Assembly: GCF_008692785.1 (NCBI RefSeq)
Contig: NZ_VXJV01000007.1
Coordinates: forward strand, 62,001 to 126,000
Reading direction: 5' to 3'
DNA from: Salmonella enterica subsp. diarizonae
Lineage (GTDB): Bacteria; Pseudomonadota; Gammaproteobacteria; Enterobacterales; Enterobacteriaceae
DNA length: 64,000 nucleotides
Shown: piece after piece, positions 1 to 9,400 of the stretch
Layout: each line of letters begins with the position of its first letter
How positions within the stretch are numbered: position 1 is the stretch's first letter
Notes under the pieces: generated by a model
What the model was told of the DNA's origin: nothing
The model's database searches: none
What the model saw: only the letters and a program-made list of their open reading frames with translations
Translations under genes and position numbers: made by a program

Positions 1-120
1 GTGGAACAGATGGATAACGCGGCATGGGATGTGGCGGCGGATACGGTGCGCAAACTGCGGTTTCTCGATAAACTGCGAAGCAGCGCAGAACAACTCGAAG
101 AAAAGCTGCTCGATTTTTAA
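1..120 (+). CDS. hscB: HscB, Fe-S cluster co-chaperone (3' end only)
   Basis: The window opens inside this gene; the last 39 codons and the TAA are visible. The C-terminal peptide, ending LEEKLLDF, matches the helical C-terminal domain of HscB (Hsc20), which binds the scaffold protein IscU and delivers it to the Hsp70 HscA. The J-domain lies outside the window. The next gene, hscA, starts 12 bases after the stop, the usual hscBA-fdx-iscX order of the isc operon. Identification rests on the C-terminal peptide plus context. Confidence 0.93.
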   Translation: MEQMDNAAWDVAADTVRKLRFLDKLRSSAEQLEEKLLDF

Positions 121-132
121 CTGGAATCTAAC

Positions 133-1983
133 ATGGCCTTATTACAAATTAGTGAGCCTGGTCTGAGCGCCGCGCCGCATCAGCGCCGTCTGGCGGCGGG
201 TATCGACTTAGGCACTACCAACTCTCTGGTGGCGACGGTTCGCAGCGGCCAGGCGGAAACTCTGCCTGACCACGAAGGGCGCCACCTGTTGCCTTCAGTG
301 GTTCACTATCAGCCGCAGGGCCACACGGTCGGTTACGCTGCGCGTGACAATGCCGCGCAGGATACGGCCAACACTATCAGCTCTGTGAAACGTATGATGG
401 GACGCTCGCTGGCGGATATCCAGGCGCGCTATCCGCATCTGCCTTACCGGTTTAAGGCTAGCGTTAATGGGCTGCCGATGATTGAAACAGCGGCAGGGTT
501 GCTAAACCCGGTACGCGTATCTGCTGATATTCTCAAAGCGCTGGCCGCGCGGGCTAGCGAATCGCTTTCCGGAGAGCTGGATGGCGTGGTGATTACCGTT
601 CCCGCCTATTTCGATGATGCCCAGCGTCAGGGGACGAAAGACGCCGCGCGGCTGGCGGGCCTGCATGTGCTGCGCTTACTCAACGAACCGACGGCGGCGG
701 CGATCGCCTACGGTCTGGACTCGGGCAAAGAAGGCGTTATCGCTGTTTACGATCTCGGCGGCGGCACCTTTGATATCTCTATTTTACGTCTGAGCCGCGG
801 GGTGTTTGAAGTGCTGGCGACGGGCGGTGATTCTGCGCTCGGCGGCGACGACTTTGACCATCTGCTGGCGGACTATATTCGCGAGCAGGCGGGGATTGCC
901 GATCGTAGTGACAATCGCGTTCAGCGCGAACTGCTGGATGCCGCTATTGCAGCGAAAATCGCCTTAAGTGATGCCGATGCCGTTCGCGTTAACGTTGCGG
1001 GCTGGCAGGGGGAGATCACTCGCGAGCAGTTTAACGATCTCATTTCTGCGCTGGTTAAGCGCACGCTATTGGCCTGCCGTCGCGCATTGAAAGATGCCGG
1101 TGTTGACTCCCGGCAGGTTCTGGAAGTGGTCATGGTCGGCGGTTCGACCCGTGTACCGCTGGTGCGTGAGCGGGTGGGCGAATTTTTTGGCCGCACGCCG
1201 TTAACCACTATCGACCCGGATAAAGTAGTCGCTATCGGCGCAGCGATTCAGGCTGATATTTTGGTCGGCAACAAGCCGGACAGCGAAATGCTACTGCTGG
1301 ATGTGATTCCACTCTCTCTTGGACTGGAAACGATGGGGGGCCTGGTGGAAAAAGTTATTCCGCGCAACACCACCATCCCGGTGGCGCGCGCGCAGGATTT
1401 CACCACCTTCAAAGACGGTCAGACCGCGATGTCTATCCATGTGATGCAGGGCGAACGCGAACTGGTGCAGGACTGCCGTTCGCTGGCGCGCTTTGCGCTG
1501 CGCGGTATTCCGCCGTTGCCGGCTGGCGGGGCGCATATTCGCGTGACTTTCCAGGTAGATGCCGATGGCCTGTTGAGCGTTACCGCAATGGAAAAATCCA
1601 CCGGCGTCGAGGCCTCCATTCAGGTCAAACCTTCCTACGGCCTGACCGATAGCGAAATTGCTTCAATGATCAAAGACTCCATGAGTTTTGCCGAGCAGGA
1701 CGTGAAAGCGCGTATGCTGGCGGAGCAAAAAGTCGAAGCCGCGCGCGTGCTGGAAAGCTTGACCGGCGCGCTGACTGCCGACGCCGCGCTGTTAAGCGCC
1801 GCAGAACGTCAATGCATTGATGATGCCGCCGCACATTTGAGCGCGGTCGCACAAGGCGATGATGTTGACGCCATAGAACAAGCCATTAAAAACGTAGATA
1901 AACAAACCCAGGAATTTGCCGCTCGCCGTATGGACCAGTCGGTTCGTCGCGCGCTGAAAGGCCATTCCGTAGACGAGGTTTAA
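133..1983 (+). CDS. hscA: HscA, Hsp70-class chaperone for Fe-S cluster transfer
   Basis: This is a 616-residue protein, the same length as E. coli HscA. The N-terminal ATPase domain shows the Hsp70 phosphate-1 motif GIDLGTTN (residues 23-30) and phosphate-2 motif DLGGGTFD from residue 207. The C-terminal part is the substrate-binding domain with a helical lid. HscA uses ATP, stimulated by HscB, to act on the LPPVK motif of IscU and promote cluster release in the cytoplasm. It sits 12 bases after hscB, and its TAA is one base from the fdx start, indicating a tightly coupled operon. No truncation or unusual residue was seen. A strong Shine-Dalgarno is not obvious, so coupling to hscB translation is likely. 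Confidence 0.97.
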   Translation: MALLQISEPGLSAAPHQRRLAAGIDLGTTNSLVATVRSGQAETLPDHEGRHLLPSVVHYQPQGHTVGYAARDNAAQDTANTISSVKRMMGRSLADIQARYPHLPYRFKASVNGLPMIETAAGLLNPVRVSADILKALAARASESLSGELDGVVITVPAYFDDAQRQGTKDAARLAGLHVLRLLNEPTAAAIAYGLDSGKEGVIAVYDLGGGTFDISILRLSRGVFEVLATGGDSALGGDDFDHLLADYIREQAGIADRSDNRVQRELLDAAIAAKIALSDADAVRVNVAGWQGEITREQFNDLISALVKRTLLACRRALKDAGVDSRQVLEVVMVGGSTRVPLVRERVGEFFGRTPLTTIDPDKVVAIGAAIQADILVGNKPDSEMLLLDVIPLSLGLETMGGLVEKVIPRNTTIPVARAQDFTTFKDGQTAMSIHVMQGERELVQDCRSLARFALRGIPPLPAGGAHIRVTFQVDADGLLSVTAMEKSTGVEASIQVKPSYGLTDSEIASMIKDSMSFAEQDVKARMLAEQKVEAARVLESLTGALTADAALLSAAERQCIDDAAAHLSAVAQGDDVDAIEQAIKNVDKQTQEFAARRMDQSVRRALKGHSVDEV

Positions 1984-1984
1984 C

Positions 1985-2320
1985 ATGCCGAAGATTGTTA
2001 TTCTGCCTCATCAGGATCTTTGTCCGGATGGCGCAGTTCTGGAAGCTGAGACCGGTGAAACCATTCTTGACGTTGCGCTGCGCAACGGCATCGAGATTGA
2101 ACACGCCTGTGAGAAATCGTGCGCCTGCACCACCTGTCACTGTATTGTACGTGAAGGCTTCGACTCCTTGCCGGAAAGCTCGGAAGAAGAAGACGATATG
2201 CTGGATAAAGCGTGGGGGCTGGAGCCGGAAAGCCGACTGAGCTGCCAGGCCCGCGTTACCGACGACGATCTGGTTATCGAAATTCCACGTTACACAATCA
2301 ACCATGCGCGTGAGCATTAA
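1985..2320 (+). CDS. fdx: Isc-type [2Fe-2S] ferredoxin
   Basis: This 111-residue adrenodoxin-type ferredoxin is an electron donor in Isc cluster assembly. The expected [2Fe-2S] ligands are C42, C48, C51 and C87, in the pattern C-x5-C-x2-C ... C. Extra cysteines at 13, 46 and 53 are also present, as in the E. coli protein. An acidic stretch (residues 65-71) is typical of the partner-docking face. The start lies one base after the hscA stop and iscX follows after 11 bases, so it is an internal gene of the isc operon. Confidence 0.97.
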   Translation: MPKIVILPHQDLCPDGAVLEAETGETILDVALRNGIEIEHACEKSCACTTCHCIVREGFDSLPESSEEEDDMLDKAWGLEPESRLSCQARVTDDDLVIEIPRYTINHAREH

Positions 2321-2331
2321 CAGAGGGTAGT

Positions 2332-2532
2332 ATGGGACTCAAGTGGACCGATAGCCGTGAGATCGGCGAAGCGTTATACGACGCATATCCTGATGTCGAT
2401 CCTAAAACCGTTCGTTTCACCGATCTGCATCAGTGGATCTGCGAACTGGACGATTTTGACGACGACCCTAACGCATCCAATGAAAAAATTCTGGAGGCGA
2501 TTCTGCTAGTCTGGTTGGATGAAGCAGAGTAA
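2332..2532 (+). CDS. iscX: IscX, small acidic Fe-S assembly modulator
   Basis: This 66-residue, very acidic protein matches IscX (YfhJ), the last gene of the isc operon. The N-terminal [11 protein letters not shown] and C-terminal LVWLDEAE are characteristic. In E. coli it binds IscS and iron and modulates cluster assembly alongside CyaY. A GAGGG Shine-Dalgarno precedes the ATG. It is separated from pepB by 136 bases that hold a repeat-like stretch and a hairpin. Confidence 0.95.
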   Translation: MGLKWTDSREIGEALYDAYPDVDPKTVRFTDLHQWICELDDFDDDPNASNEKILEAILLVWLDEAE

Positions 2533-2547
2533 TTTTTGCGTCATGAT

Positions 2548-2613
2548 CCGCGCCGCAGGTGCGTTGGCTGCGTTCGCTCACTTGCCGCCTTCCTGCAACG
2601 CGAATCATTTAGC
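2548..2613. repeat. Short interspersed repeat-like segment between iscX and pepB
   Basis: The stretch contains GCGTTGGCTGCGTTCGCTCA followed closely by CTTGCCGCCTTCCTGCAACG. As I recall, this phrasing occurs in a family of enterobacterial intergenic repeats (RSA-like) in which a middle section separates the two parts. Here the middle appears to be missing. The assignment is from memory; a genome-wide self-comparison would settle it. Confidence 0.35.
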
Positions 2614-2623
2614 AAAAGATCTA

Positions 2624-2650
2624 ACGGGCTGCCATACGGCGGCCCGTTTG
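2624..2650 (+). terminator. Hairpin upstream of pepB, possible weak terminator or attenuator
   Basis: ACGGGC-t-GCC and GGC-g-GCCCGT pair around the loop ATAC (2624-2647), followed by TTTG. The U-run is short, so partial termination of isc operon transcripts before pepB is the most that can be claimed. Confidence 0.45.
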
Positions 2651-2668
2651 CTAATAAGGAAAATAACA

Positions 2669-3952
2669 ATGACAGAAGCCATGAAAATTACGCTTTCCAC
2701 GCAGCCTGCCGATGCGCGTTGGGGCGACAAAGCCACTTACAGTATTAATAACGACGGTATTACCTTGCACCTTAACGGTAAAGACGATCTGGGGTTGATC
2801 CAGCGTGCGGCGCGTAAAATCGATGGCCTGGGAATAAAACAGGTCGCGCTGACAGGCGAAGGATGGGATATCGAGCGTTGTTGGGCATTCTGGGCGGGTT
2901 ACAAAGGACCAAAAGGCGTCCGTACCGTGATGTGGCCGGATTTAGACGATGCCCAACGTCAGGAACTGGATAACCGCCTGACCATTATTGACTGGGTGCG
3001 CGACACCATTAATGCCCCGGCGGAAGAGCTTGGGCCGGAGCAACTGGCGCAGCGCGCGGTGGATCTGCTGTGCAGCGTCGCGTGCGATCGTGTCACTTAC
3101 CGTATCACCAAAGGTGAAGATCTGCGCGAGCAGAACTATATGGGGCTGCATACCGTAGGTCGTGGTTCTGAGCGTTCGCCGGTACTGTTGGCGCTGGATT
3201 ACAACCCGACGGGAGACAAAGACGCGCCAGTTTACGCCTGTCTGGTCGGTAAAGGCATTACCTTTGACTCCGGCGGCTACAGCATCAAACAAAGCGCCTT
3301 TATGGACTCAATGAAATCCGATATGGGCGGCGCGGCGACGGTAACGGGCGCGCTGGCGTTCGCCATTACTCGTGGGTTGAATAAACGCGTAAAATTGTTC
3401 CTGTGTTGCGCCGATAATCTGATCAGCGGCAATGCTTTTAAACTGGGCGATATTATTCGCTACCGTAATGGCAAGAATGTCGAAGTCATGAATACCGATG
3501 CGGAAGGGCGACTGGTGCTGGCAGATGGCCTGATTGATGCCAGTGCGCAACACCCGCAGTTGATCATTGATATGGCGACGTTAACCGGCGCGGCGAAAAC
3601 GGCGCTGGGTAACGACTACCATGCGCTATTCAGTTTTGACGATACGCTGGCGGGGCGCTTGCTGACCAGCGCGGCGCAAGAAAATGAACCGTTCTGGCGT
3701 TTGCCGCTGGCGGAGTTCCACCGTAATCAACTGCCGTCTAACTTTGCGGAACTGAACAACACCGGCAGCGCGGCTTATCCCGCTGGGGCAAGCACCGCCG
3801 CGGGTTTTCTGTCGCACTTTGTTGAAAATTACCGCGAAGGCTGGCTGCACATTGACTGTTCCGCTACTTATCGCAAAGCGCCAGTTGAGCAGTGGGCTGC
3901 CGGGGCAACCGGTTTAGGCGTCCGCACCATTGCTAATCTGCTGACCGCCTGA
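2669..3952 (+). CDS. pepB: Peptidase B, M17 leucyl aminopeptidase family
   Basis: This is a 427-residue cytosolic dinuclear-metal aminopeptidase that releases N-terminal residues from peptides, with a preference for acidic and other side chains described in E. coli. The family signature NTDAEGRL occupies residues 275-282; metal ligands K195, D200, D277 and E279 are visible at their canonical E. coli numbers. The start was set at the ATG preceded by AAGGA: it gives the usual 427-residue length, whereas the open frame runs 50 codons further upstream into non-conserved sequence. It follows the isc operon on the same strand. Confidence 0.96.
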   Translation: MTEAMKITLSTQPADARWGDKATYSINNDGITLHLNGKDDLGLIQRAARKIDGLGIKQVALTGEGWDIERCWAFWAGYKGPKGVRTVMWPDLDDAQRQELDNRLTIIDWVRDTINAPAEELGPEQLAQRAVDLLCSVACDRVTYRITKGEDLREQNYMGLHTVGRGSERSPVLLALDYNPTGDKDAPVYACLVGKGITFDSGGYSIKQSAFMDSMKSDMGGAATVTGALAFAITRGLNKRVKLFLCCADNLISGNAFKLGDIIRYRNGKNVEVMNTDAEGRLVLADGLIDASAQHPQLIIDMATLTGAAKTALGNDYHALFSFDDTLAGRLLTSAAQENEPFWRLPLAEFHRNQLPSNFAELNNTGSAAYPAGASTAAGFLSHFVENYREGWLHIDCSATYRKAPVEQWAAGATGLGVRTIANLLTA

Positions 3953-3964
3953 ATGGCGTTTTTT

Positions 3965-4029
3965 GTAGGCCGGGTAAGCGAAGCGCCACCCGGCATTTTG
4001 CCTGATGACACTGCGCTTATCAGGCCTAC
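3965..4029. repeat. Inverted pair of REP elements (BIME)
   Basis: A REP unit beginning GTAGGCCGGGTAAGCG is followed by a second unit in inverse orientation ending TTATCAGGCCTAC. Together they form the imperfect palindromic pair typical of enterobacterial BIMEs, in the 3' untranslated region of pepB. Confidence 0.88.
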
Positions 4030-4059
4030 ACGGTACACGTATATCAATTTGTGATTCCT

Positions 4060-4836
4060 ATGTCCGAAACTAAAAATGAATTAGAAATCTTGCTGGAGAA
4101 AGCGGCGACTGAGCCCGCGCATCGTCCGGCATTTTTCCGTACCTTACTGGAGTCCACCGTCTGGGTGCCGGGCAGCGCTGCCGAAGGCGAGGCGATTGTG
4201 GAAGACAGCGCTCTGGATTTGCAGCACTGGGAAAAAGAAGACGGCACGACCGTCATTCCCTTCTTTACTTCTTTGGAGGCGCTGCAGCAGGCCGTGGCAG
4301 ACGAACAGGCGTTTGTGGTGATGCCGGTGCGCACGCTGTTTGAAATGACGCTTGGCGAAACGTTATTCCTCAACGCTAAATTGCCGGTCGGTAAAGAGTT
4401 TATGCCGCGTGAAATCAGCCTGCTTCTCGGTGAGGAAGGTAGTCCGTTAAGTACCCAGGAAGTGCTGGAAGGCGGCGAGTCGCTTATTTTATCCGAAGTG
4501 GCCGAGCCGCCGTCGCAGATGATTGATTCCCTCACCACGCTGTTTAAAACCATCAAACCGGTGAAACGCGCGTTTCTCTGCGCTATTAAAGAACATGCGG
4601 ACGCCCAACCCAATCTACTGATTGGCATTGAGGCTGACGGCGATATTGAAGAGATCATTCACGCTGCGGGCAATGTGGCGACTGACACATTACCGGGTGA
4701 CGAACCGATCGATATTTGTCAGGTGAGGAAGGGTGAGCAGGGGATCAGCCATTTTATCACCGAGCATATCGCGCCGTTCTACGAGCGCCGCTGGGGCGGG
4801 TTTCTGCGCGATTTTAAACAGAACCGCATCATCTGA
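4060..4836 (+). CDS. sseB: SseB, enhanced serine sensitivity protein
   Basis: This 258-residue soluble protein begins MSETKNELE and is orthologous to E. coli SseB (same length). Its biochemical role is unclear; it carries the SseB N- and C-terminal domains and was named from a serine-sensitivity phenotype of overexpression. It is not the SPI-2 translocon protein that shares the name. The ATG at 4060 was preferred over an in-frame GTG nine bases upstream because it gives the conserved length and N-terminus. No signal peptide is seen. A GC-rich hairpin follows the stop. Confidence 0.92.
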   Translation: MSETKNELEILLEKAATEPAHRPAFFRTLLESTVWVPGSAAEGEAIVEDSALDLQHWEKEDGTTVIPFFTSLEALQQAVADEQAFVVMPVRTLFEMTLGETLFLNAKLPVGKEFMPREISLLLGEEGSPLSTQEVLEGGESLILSEVAEPPSQMIDSLTTLFKTIKPVKRAFLCAIKEHADAQPNLLIGIEADGDIEEIIHAAGNVATDTLPGDEPIDICQVRKGEQGISHFITEHIAPFYERRWGGFLRDFKQNRII

Positions 4837-4846
4837 AGAAAAGAAA

Positions 4847-4870
4847 GCCGCCCAACAGGGCGGCCTCCTG
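4847..4870 (+). terminator. Hairpin after sseB
   Basis: A perfect seven-base stem, GCCGCCC and GGGCGGC, closes on the loop AACA (4847-4864). Only a weak CTCCT tail follows, so it may be a poor terminator or an mRNA-stabilising 3' hairpin. Confidence 0.55.
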
Positions 4871-5008
4871 GCTTACCTGCTCTGGACGTTGAGCGTTACG
4901 GGAACAGAATTACCTGGATAACTTCTGTCTGCGTGAAGACACAACGTGCCAGAAACAAGAAGCACGACACAAAAGCATCGTATCTTCATGTTGCGGTCCT
5001 TGCGAAGA

Positions 5009-5312
5009 CCGCATCACGGCAGCACCGCTGGCGATAATGCCGTGATAGCAAGCACTGTGGTGTGCCTGCGCTTACGGCCATGGAACATCCTCTCCTGAAG
5101 CCAGCGCCCGTTTGCGAGACGGCGGAGGTGGCCGGGAAAGATAATACCTCAAATGTTGAATAGTTTCTTAGTTAATTAACTTGACTTCGCTCTCCTTAAA
5201 AGAGAGTATTTACCTACTGTGGTGTGCCTGCGTTGCTATGGCAACAAAGCCTGCTGGGAAGGCCGCGAACTGGACCAGCACAAAAAAACCGCTCAATTGA
5301 GCGGTTTTTTTG
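5009..5312 (+). ncRNA. ryfA: RyfA-type small RNA
   Basis: The sseB-sseA interval (568 bases, no protein gene) is where E. coli encodes RyfA, about 300 nt. Visible here are a hairpin (ATCACGGCA 5013-5021 pairing with 5038-5046), two copies of the 17-mer ACTGTGGTGTGCCTGCG (5054-5070 and 5216-5232), and a strong intrinsic terminator at 5282-5312. The strand follows from the terminator. The 5' end is estimated from the E. coli length. RyfA homologues have been linked to stress response and virulence in pathogenic E. coli and Shigella; the function here is inferred. Confidence 0.7.
5282..5312 (+). terminator. Intrinsic terminator of the RyfA-type RNA
   Basis: The perfect palindrome CCGCTCAATTGAGCGG lies between an A7 and a T7 run, so the hairpin stem extends into the U-tract. 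This is a textbook rho-independent terminator and symmetrical enough to act in both directions, possibly also serving the convergent sseA gene. Confidence 0.9.
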
Positions 5313-5363
5313 TGGCCTGCTTAAACAGAATTTATGTGGATTCGTTTTAAATCAGCCTGAATT

Positions 5364-5395
5364 GTAGGCCGGATAAGCGTGAGCGCCATCCGGCA
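5364..5395. repeat. REP element
   Basis: A single REP palindrome (GTAGGCCGGATAAGCG ... CCATCCGGCA) lies just after the sseA stop codon, in the 3' untranslated region of sseA. Confidence 0.85.
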
Positions 5396-5404
5396 TGGCA
5401 GATA

Positions 5405-6247
5405 TTAAGCGGGTTCAACCGGTAAATCAGTACGCGCGCCCCATTCGCTCCACGCGCCGTCGTAAAGTGTGACGTCAGGCACATCCAGCGTGGCGAGCGC
5501 CAGCACCACGACCGCGGCCGTCACGCCGGAACCGCAGCTGGCGATAATCGGTCTGTCGAAACTAACGCCGTGGCTGAAAAAAACCTCATTCAGTTCGTCA
5601 GTGGTCTTTAATTCGCCCTCATACACCAGTTCCGTCCACGGGACGTTTAGCGCGCCGGGAATGTGTCCGCGCCTCAGCCCCGGACGCGGTTCATCAGCCT
5701 GAGCGTTAAAACGCGCCGCCGGGCGCGCGTCGACGATTTGCGCGGTTTTTTCATGACTTGCCAGCAATACGTCGGTTAGCCGCACCACAGCTTGTGGCGC
5801 GAGTTTCGCTTCAAACTCGCCTTCTTCATGCGCTTCATCACCTTCGCGCAATAGCCATTCGTCGCGCTGCCAGCCTGCCAGTCCGCCCGCCAGAATGGAA
5901 ATTTTCTCGGCGCCGAACGTGCGTAGCATCCACCATGCCCGGGGAGCGGAGAACAAATTGCCTTCATCGTATATGACCAGGTGTTTATCCTGGCGAACGC
6001 CCAGTTCACGCATGGCCACCGCAAAAGCTTCCGGGCGCGGCATCATATGCGGCAGCGGCGATGCGCGATCGGAAAGCGCTTCAATATCAAAAAACAGAGC
6101 GCCGGGAATATGTCCGGCGCGATATTCGCCCGCCATATCACGATGTTCCTGTCCTGGGGGCGCCATACGGGCGTCAAGAATTTGTATTTCCGGATCATCA
6201 ATATGTTCGGCAAGCCAGTCGGCGGCGACAAAAAAGGCGGTGGTCAT
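5405..6247 (-). CDS. sseA: 3-mercaptopyruvate sulfurtransferase (rhodanese family)
   Basis: This 280-residue protein has tandem rhodanese domains; the C-terminal domain carries the active-site loop CGSGVT with catalytic C238. It transfers sulfur from 3-mercaptopyruvate to thiophilic acceptors such as cyanide or thiols. The N-terminus MTTAFFVAADWLAEHIDD matches E. coli SseA. The ATG at 6247 was chosen because GGAG lies six bases upstream and the length fits the family; the frame stays open 53 codons further upstream into unconserved sequence. It is divergent from yfhM and convergent with the RyfA-type RNA. Confidence 0.95.
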   Translation of the reverse strand: MTTAFFVAADWLAEHIDDPEIQILDARMAPPGQEHRDMAGEYRAGHIPGALFFDIEALSDRASPLPHMMPRPEAFAVAMRELGVRQDKHLVIYDEGNLFSAPRAWWMLRTFGAEKISILAGGLAGWQRDEWLLREGDEAHEEGEFEAKLAPQAVVRLTDVLLASHEKTAQIVDARPAARFNAQADEPRPGLRRGHIPGALNVPWTELVYEGELKTTDELNEVFFSHGVSFDRPIIASCGSGVTAAVVVLALATLDVPDVTLYDGAWSEWGARTDLPVEPA

Positions 6248-6455
6248 GGGCATCTCCATTGTTACCTGATTATGGTCAAATTGTCGGACGTTTCCCGGAA
6301 AGGGACAAGTAGAAGAGGCTGTTTTGGCTGGCGAAACCACATTTCTGCGTAAAAATCTCGTTTCATTGTTGTAATACGGACTTACACAATAAAATTTCTC
6401 GCGCATAATATCTCATCAACCGTTGCTGACAGGCCATTAAGGCCAGGGATGAAAA

Positions 6456-9400
6456 ATGAAACATTTACGCGTGGTAGCTTGCATTATCATGCTGGCGCTG
6501 GCGGGATGCGATAACAACGATAAAACCGCCCCGACGACAAAAAACGAGGCGTCAGCCGCGGCGCAACCCTCGCCCGCGAAAGACCCGGCACAGTTACAAA
6601 AGCTGGCGCAGCAAAGCCAGGGGAAAACGCTCACGCTATTAGACGCCTCCGAAGCGCAGCTCGACGGCGCGGCGACGCTGGTGCTGACGTTTTCAATTCC
6701 TTTAGATCCCGAACAAGATTTCTCCCGTGTGGTTCACGTGGTTGATAAAAAAAGCGGCAGCGTTGACGGCGCATGGGAGCTGGCGCCAAATTTAAAAGAG
6801 CTTAGGTTACGTCATCTGGAACCTGAGCGCGTACTGGTGGTCACGGTTGATCCCGCCGTTAAGGCGCTGAATAACGCCACCTTCGGCAAGCCTTATGAAA
6901 AAACGATTACCACGCGTGATGTCCAGCCAAGCGTTGGCTTTGCCAGTCGGGGATCGCTGTTGCCGGGAAAAATAGCGGAAGGACTGCCGGTCATGGCGCT
7001 TAACGTCAACCATGTCGATGTGAACTTTTTCCGCGTTAAGCCTGAATCGCTGGCGTCATTTGTCAGCCAGTGGGAGTACCGTAGTTCGCTCTCTAACTGG
7101 GAGTCCGACAATCTGCTGAAAATGGCGGATCTGGTTTATACCGGCCGTTTTGATCTTAATCCGGCGCGCAATACGCGTGAGAAACTGCTGTTGCCATTAA
7201 GCGATATTAAGCCGCTGCAACAGGCGGGCGTATATGTAGCAGTAATGAATCAGGCTGGACACTACAACTATAGTAATGCCGCCACGTTGTTTACCCTTAG
7301 CGATATCGGCGTGTCTGCGCACCGTTACCATAATCGGCTGGATGTCTTTACGCAAAGCCTGGAAAACGGCGCGGCGCAGTCGGGAATTGAGATCGTTCTT
7401 CTGAATGATAAAGGTCAGACGCTGGCGCAGGCGACGAGCGATGCGCAGGGACATGTGCAGTTGGAGGCTGATAAAGCGGCAGCGCTATTACTGGCGCGTA
7501 AAGAGGGGCAGACCACGCTGCTCGATCTCAAACTTCCGGCGCTGGATCTGTCGGAATTTAATGTTGCTGGCGCGCCCGGCTACAGCAAGCAGTTCTTTAT
7601 GTTTGGCCCGCGCGATCTCTACCGACCGGGCGAAACGGTTATCCTTAACGGATTACTGCGCGATAGCGACGGTAAAATGCTGCCCGATCAACCCGTTAAG
7701 CTGGAAGTGGTAAAACCAGACGGACAGGTGATGCGTACCGTCGTCAGCCAGCCGGAAAACGGACTATATCGTTTGAATTATCCACTGGATAGCAGCGCGC
7801 CGACCGGCTTGTGGCATGTCCGCGCCAATACTGGCGATAACGTGCTGCGGACGTGGGATTTCCACGTTGAAGACTTTATGCCGGAGCGGATGGCGCTCAA
7901 CCTGACGGCGCAAAAAACGCCGCTGGCACCTGCGGATGAGGTGAAATTCTCCGTTGTCGGCTATTACCTGTATGGCGCTCCAGCTAGCGGCAATACCCTG
8001 CAAGGGCAGCTTTTCCTGCGTCCGCAGCGCGACGCCGTCGCGGCGTTGCCTGGCTTCCAGTTCGGCAATATTGCTGAAGAGAATCTTTCGCGCAGCCTGG
8101 ACGAAGTTCAGGTTACGTTGGATAAAAGCGGACGCGGTGAAGTGAGCGCCGCAAGTCAATGGCAAGAAGCGCATTCGCCGTTGCAGGTGATTTTACAGGC
8201 CAGCTTGCTGGAATCTGGTGGTCGTCCGGTCACTCGTCGCGTAGAGCAGGCGATTTGGCCCGCCGATACGTTACCGGGGATTCGTCCACAGTTTGCCGCC
8301 AAAGCGGTATACGACTACCGTACGAATACCACCGTTAATCAACCGATTGTCGACGAAAATAGCAACGCCGCATTCGATATTGTTTACGCCAACGCGCAGG
8401 GTGAGAAAAAAGCCGTGTCCGGTTTGCAGGTGCGGCTCATCCGCGAGCGTCGCGACTATTACTGGAACTGGTCGGAAAGCGAAGGCTGGCAGTCGCAGTT
8501 TGATCAAAAAGATCTGCTGGAGGGCGAACAGACGCTGGATCTGAACGCGGATGAGACCGGAAAAGTAAGCTTTCCGGTGGAATGGGGCGCGTACCGTCTG
8601 GAGGTCAAAGCGCCGAATGAGACGGTCAGCAGCGTTCGTTTCTGGGCAGGCTATAGCTGGCAGGATAACAGCGACGGCAGCGGCGCGGCGCGTCCGGATC
8701 GCGTCACCCTCAAACTGGATAAAGCGAATTATCGTCCAGGCGATACCATGAAATTGCATATCGCCGCGCCGGTCGCCGGTAAAGGCTATGCGATGGTGGA
8801 GTCCAGCGACGGCCCGCTGTGGTGGCAGGCGATCGATGTGCCGGCGCAAGGGCTGGATCTCACGATTCCGGTGGATAAAACCTGGAATCGCCACGACCTC
8901 TATCTCAGTACGCTGGTGGTGCGTCCCGGCGATAAATCTCGCTCCGCGACGCCAAAACGTGCCGTGGGGTTACTACACCTACCGCTGGGGGATGAAAACC
9001 GTCGCCTTGATCTGGCGCTGGAAAGCCCGGCCAAAATGCGTCCAAATCAGCCGCTTACCGTCAGGGTGAAAGCCAGTGTTAAACACGGCGAAATGCCTAA
9101 ACAGATTAACGTGCTAGTCTCCGCGGTCGATAGCGGCGTATTGAATATCACCGATTACGCGACGCCGGACCCCTGGCAGGCGTTCTTTGGTCAAAAACGC
9201 TACGGTGCGGATATCTACGATATTTACGGCCAGGTCATTGAAGGGCAGGGGCGGCTGGCGGCGCTGCGTTTTGGCGGCGATGGCGACGACCTTAAGCGTG
9301 GCGGAAAACCGCCGGTAAACCATGTCAATATCATCGCGCAGCAGGCGCAGCCGATCACGCTCAATGAGCAGGGCGAAGGCGTCGTAACGCTGCCGATTGG

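Noticed and set aside
2519-2668. Upstream extension of the pepB frame
   Set aside because: The first 50 codons overlap iscX and a repeat and have no family similarity; the ATG at 2669 has a ribosome site and gives the conserved length.
4060-6247. SPI-2 type III secretion genes suggested by the names sseA and sseB
   Set aside because: These are the serine-sensitivity/mercaptopyruvate sulfurtransferase genes of the core genome; they share only the name with the SPI-2 effector-region genes.
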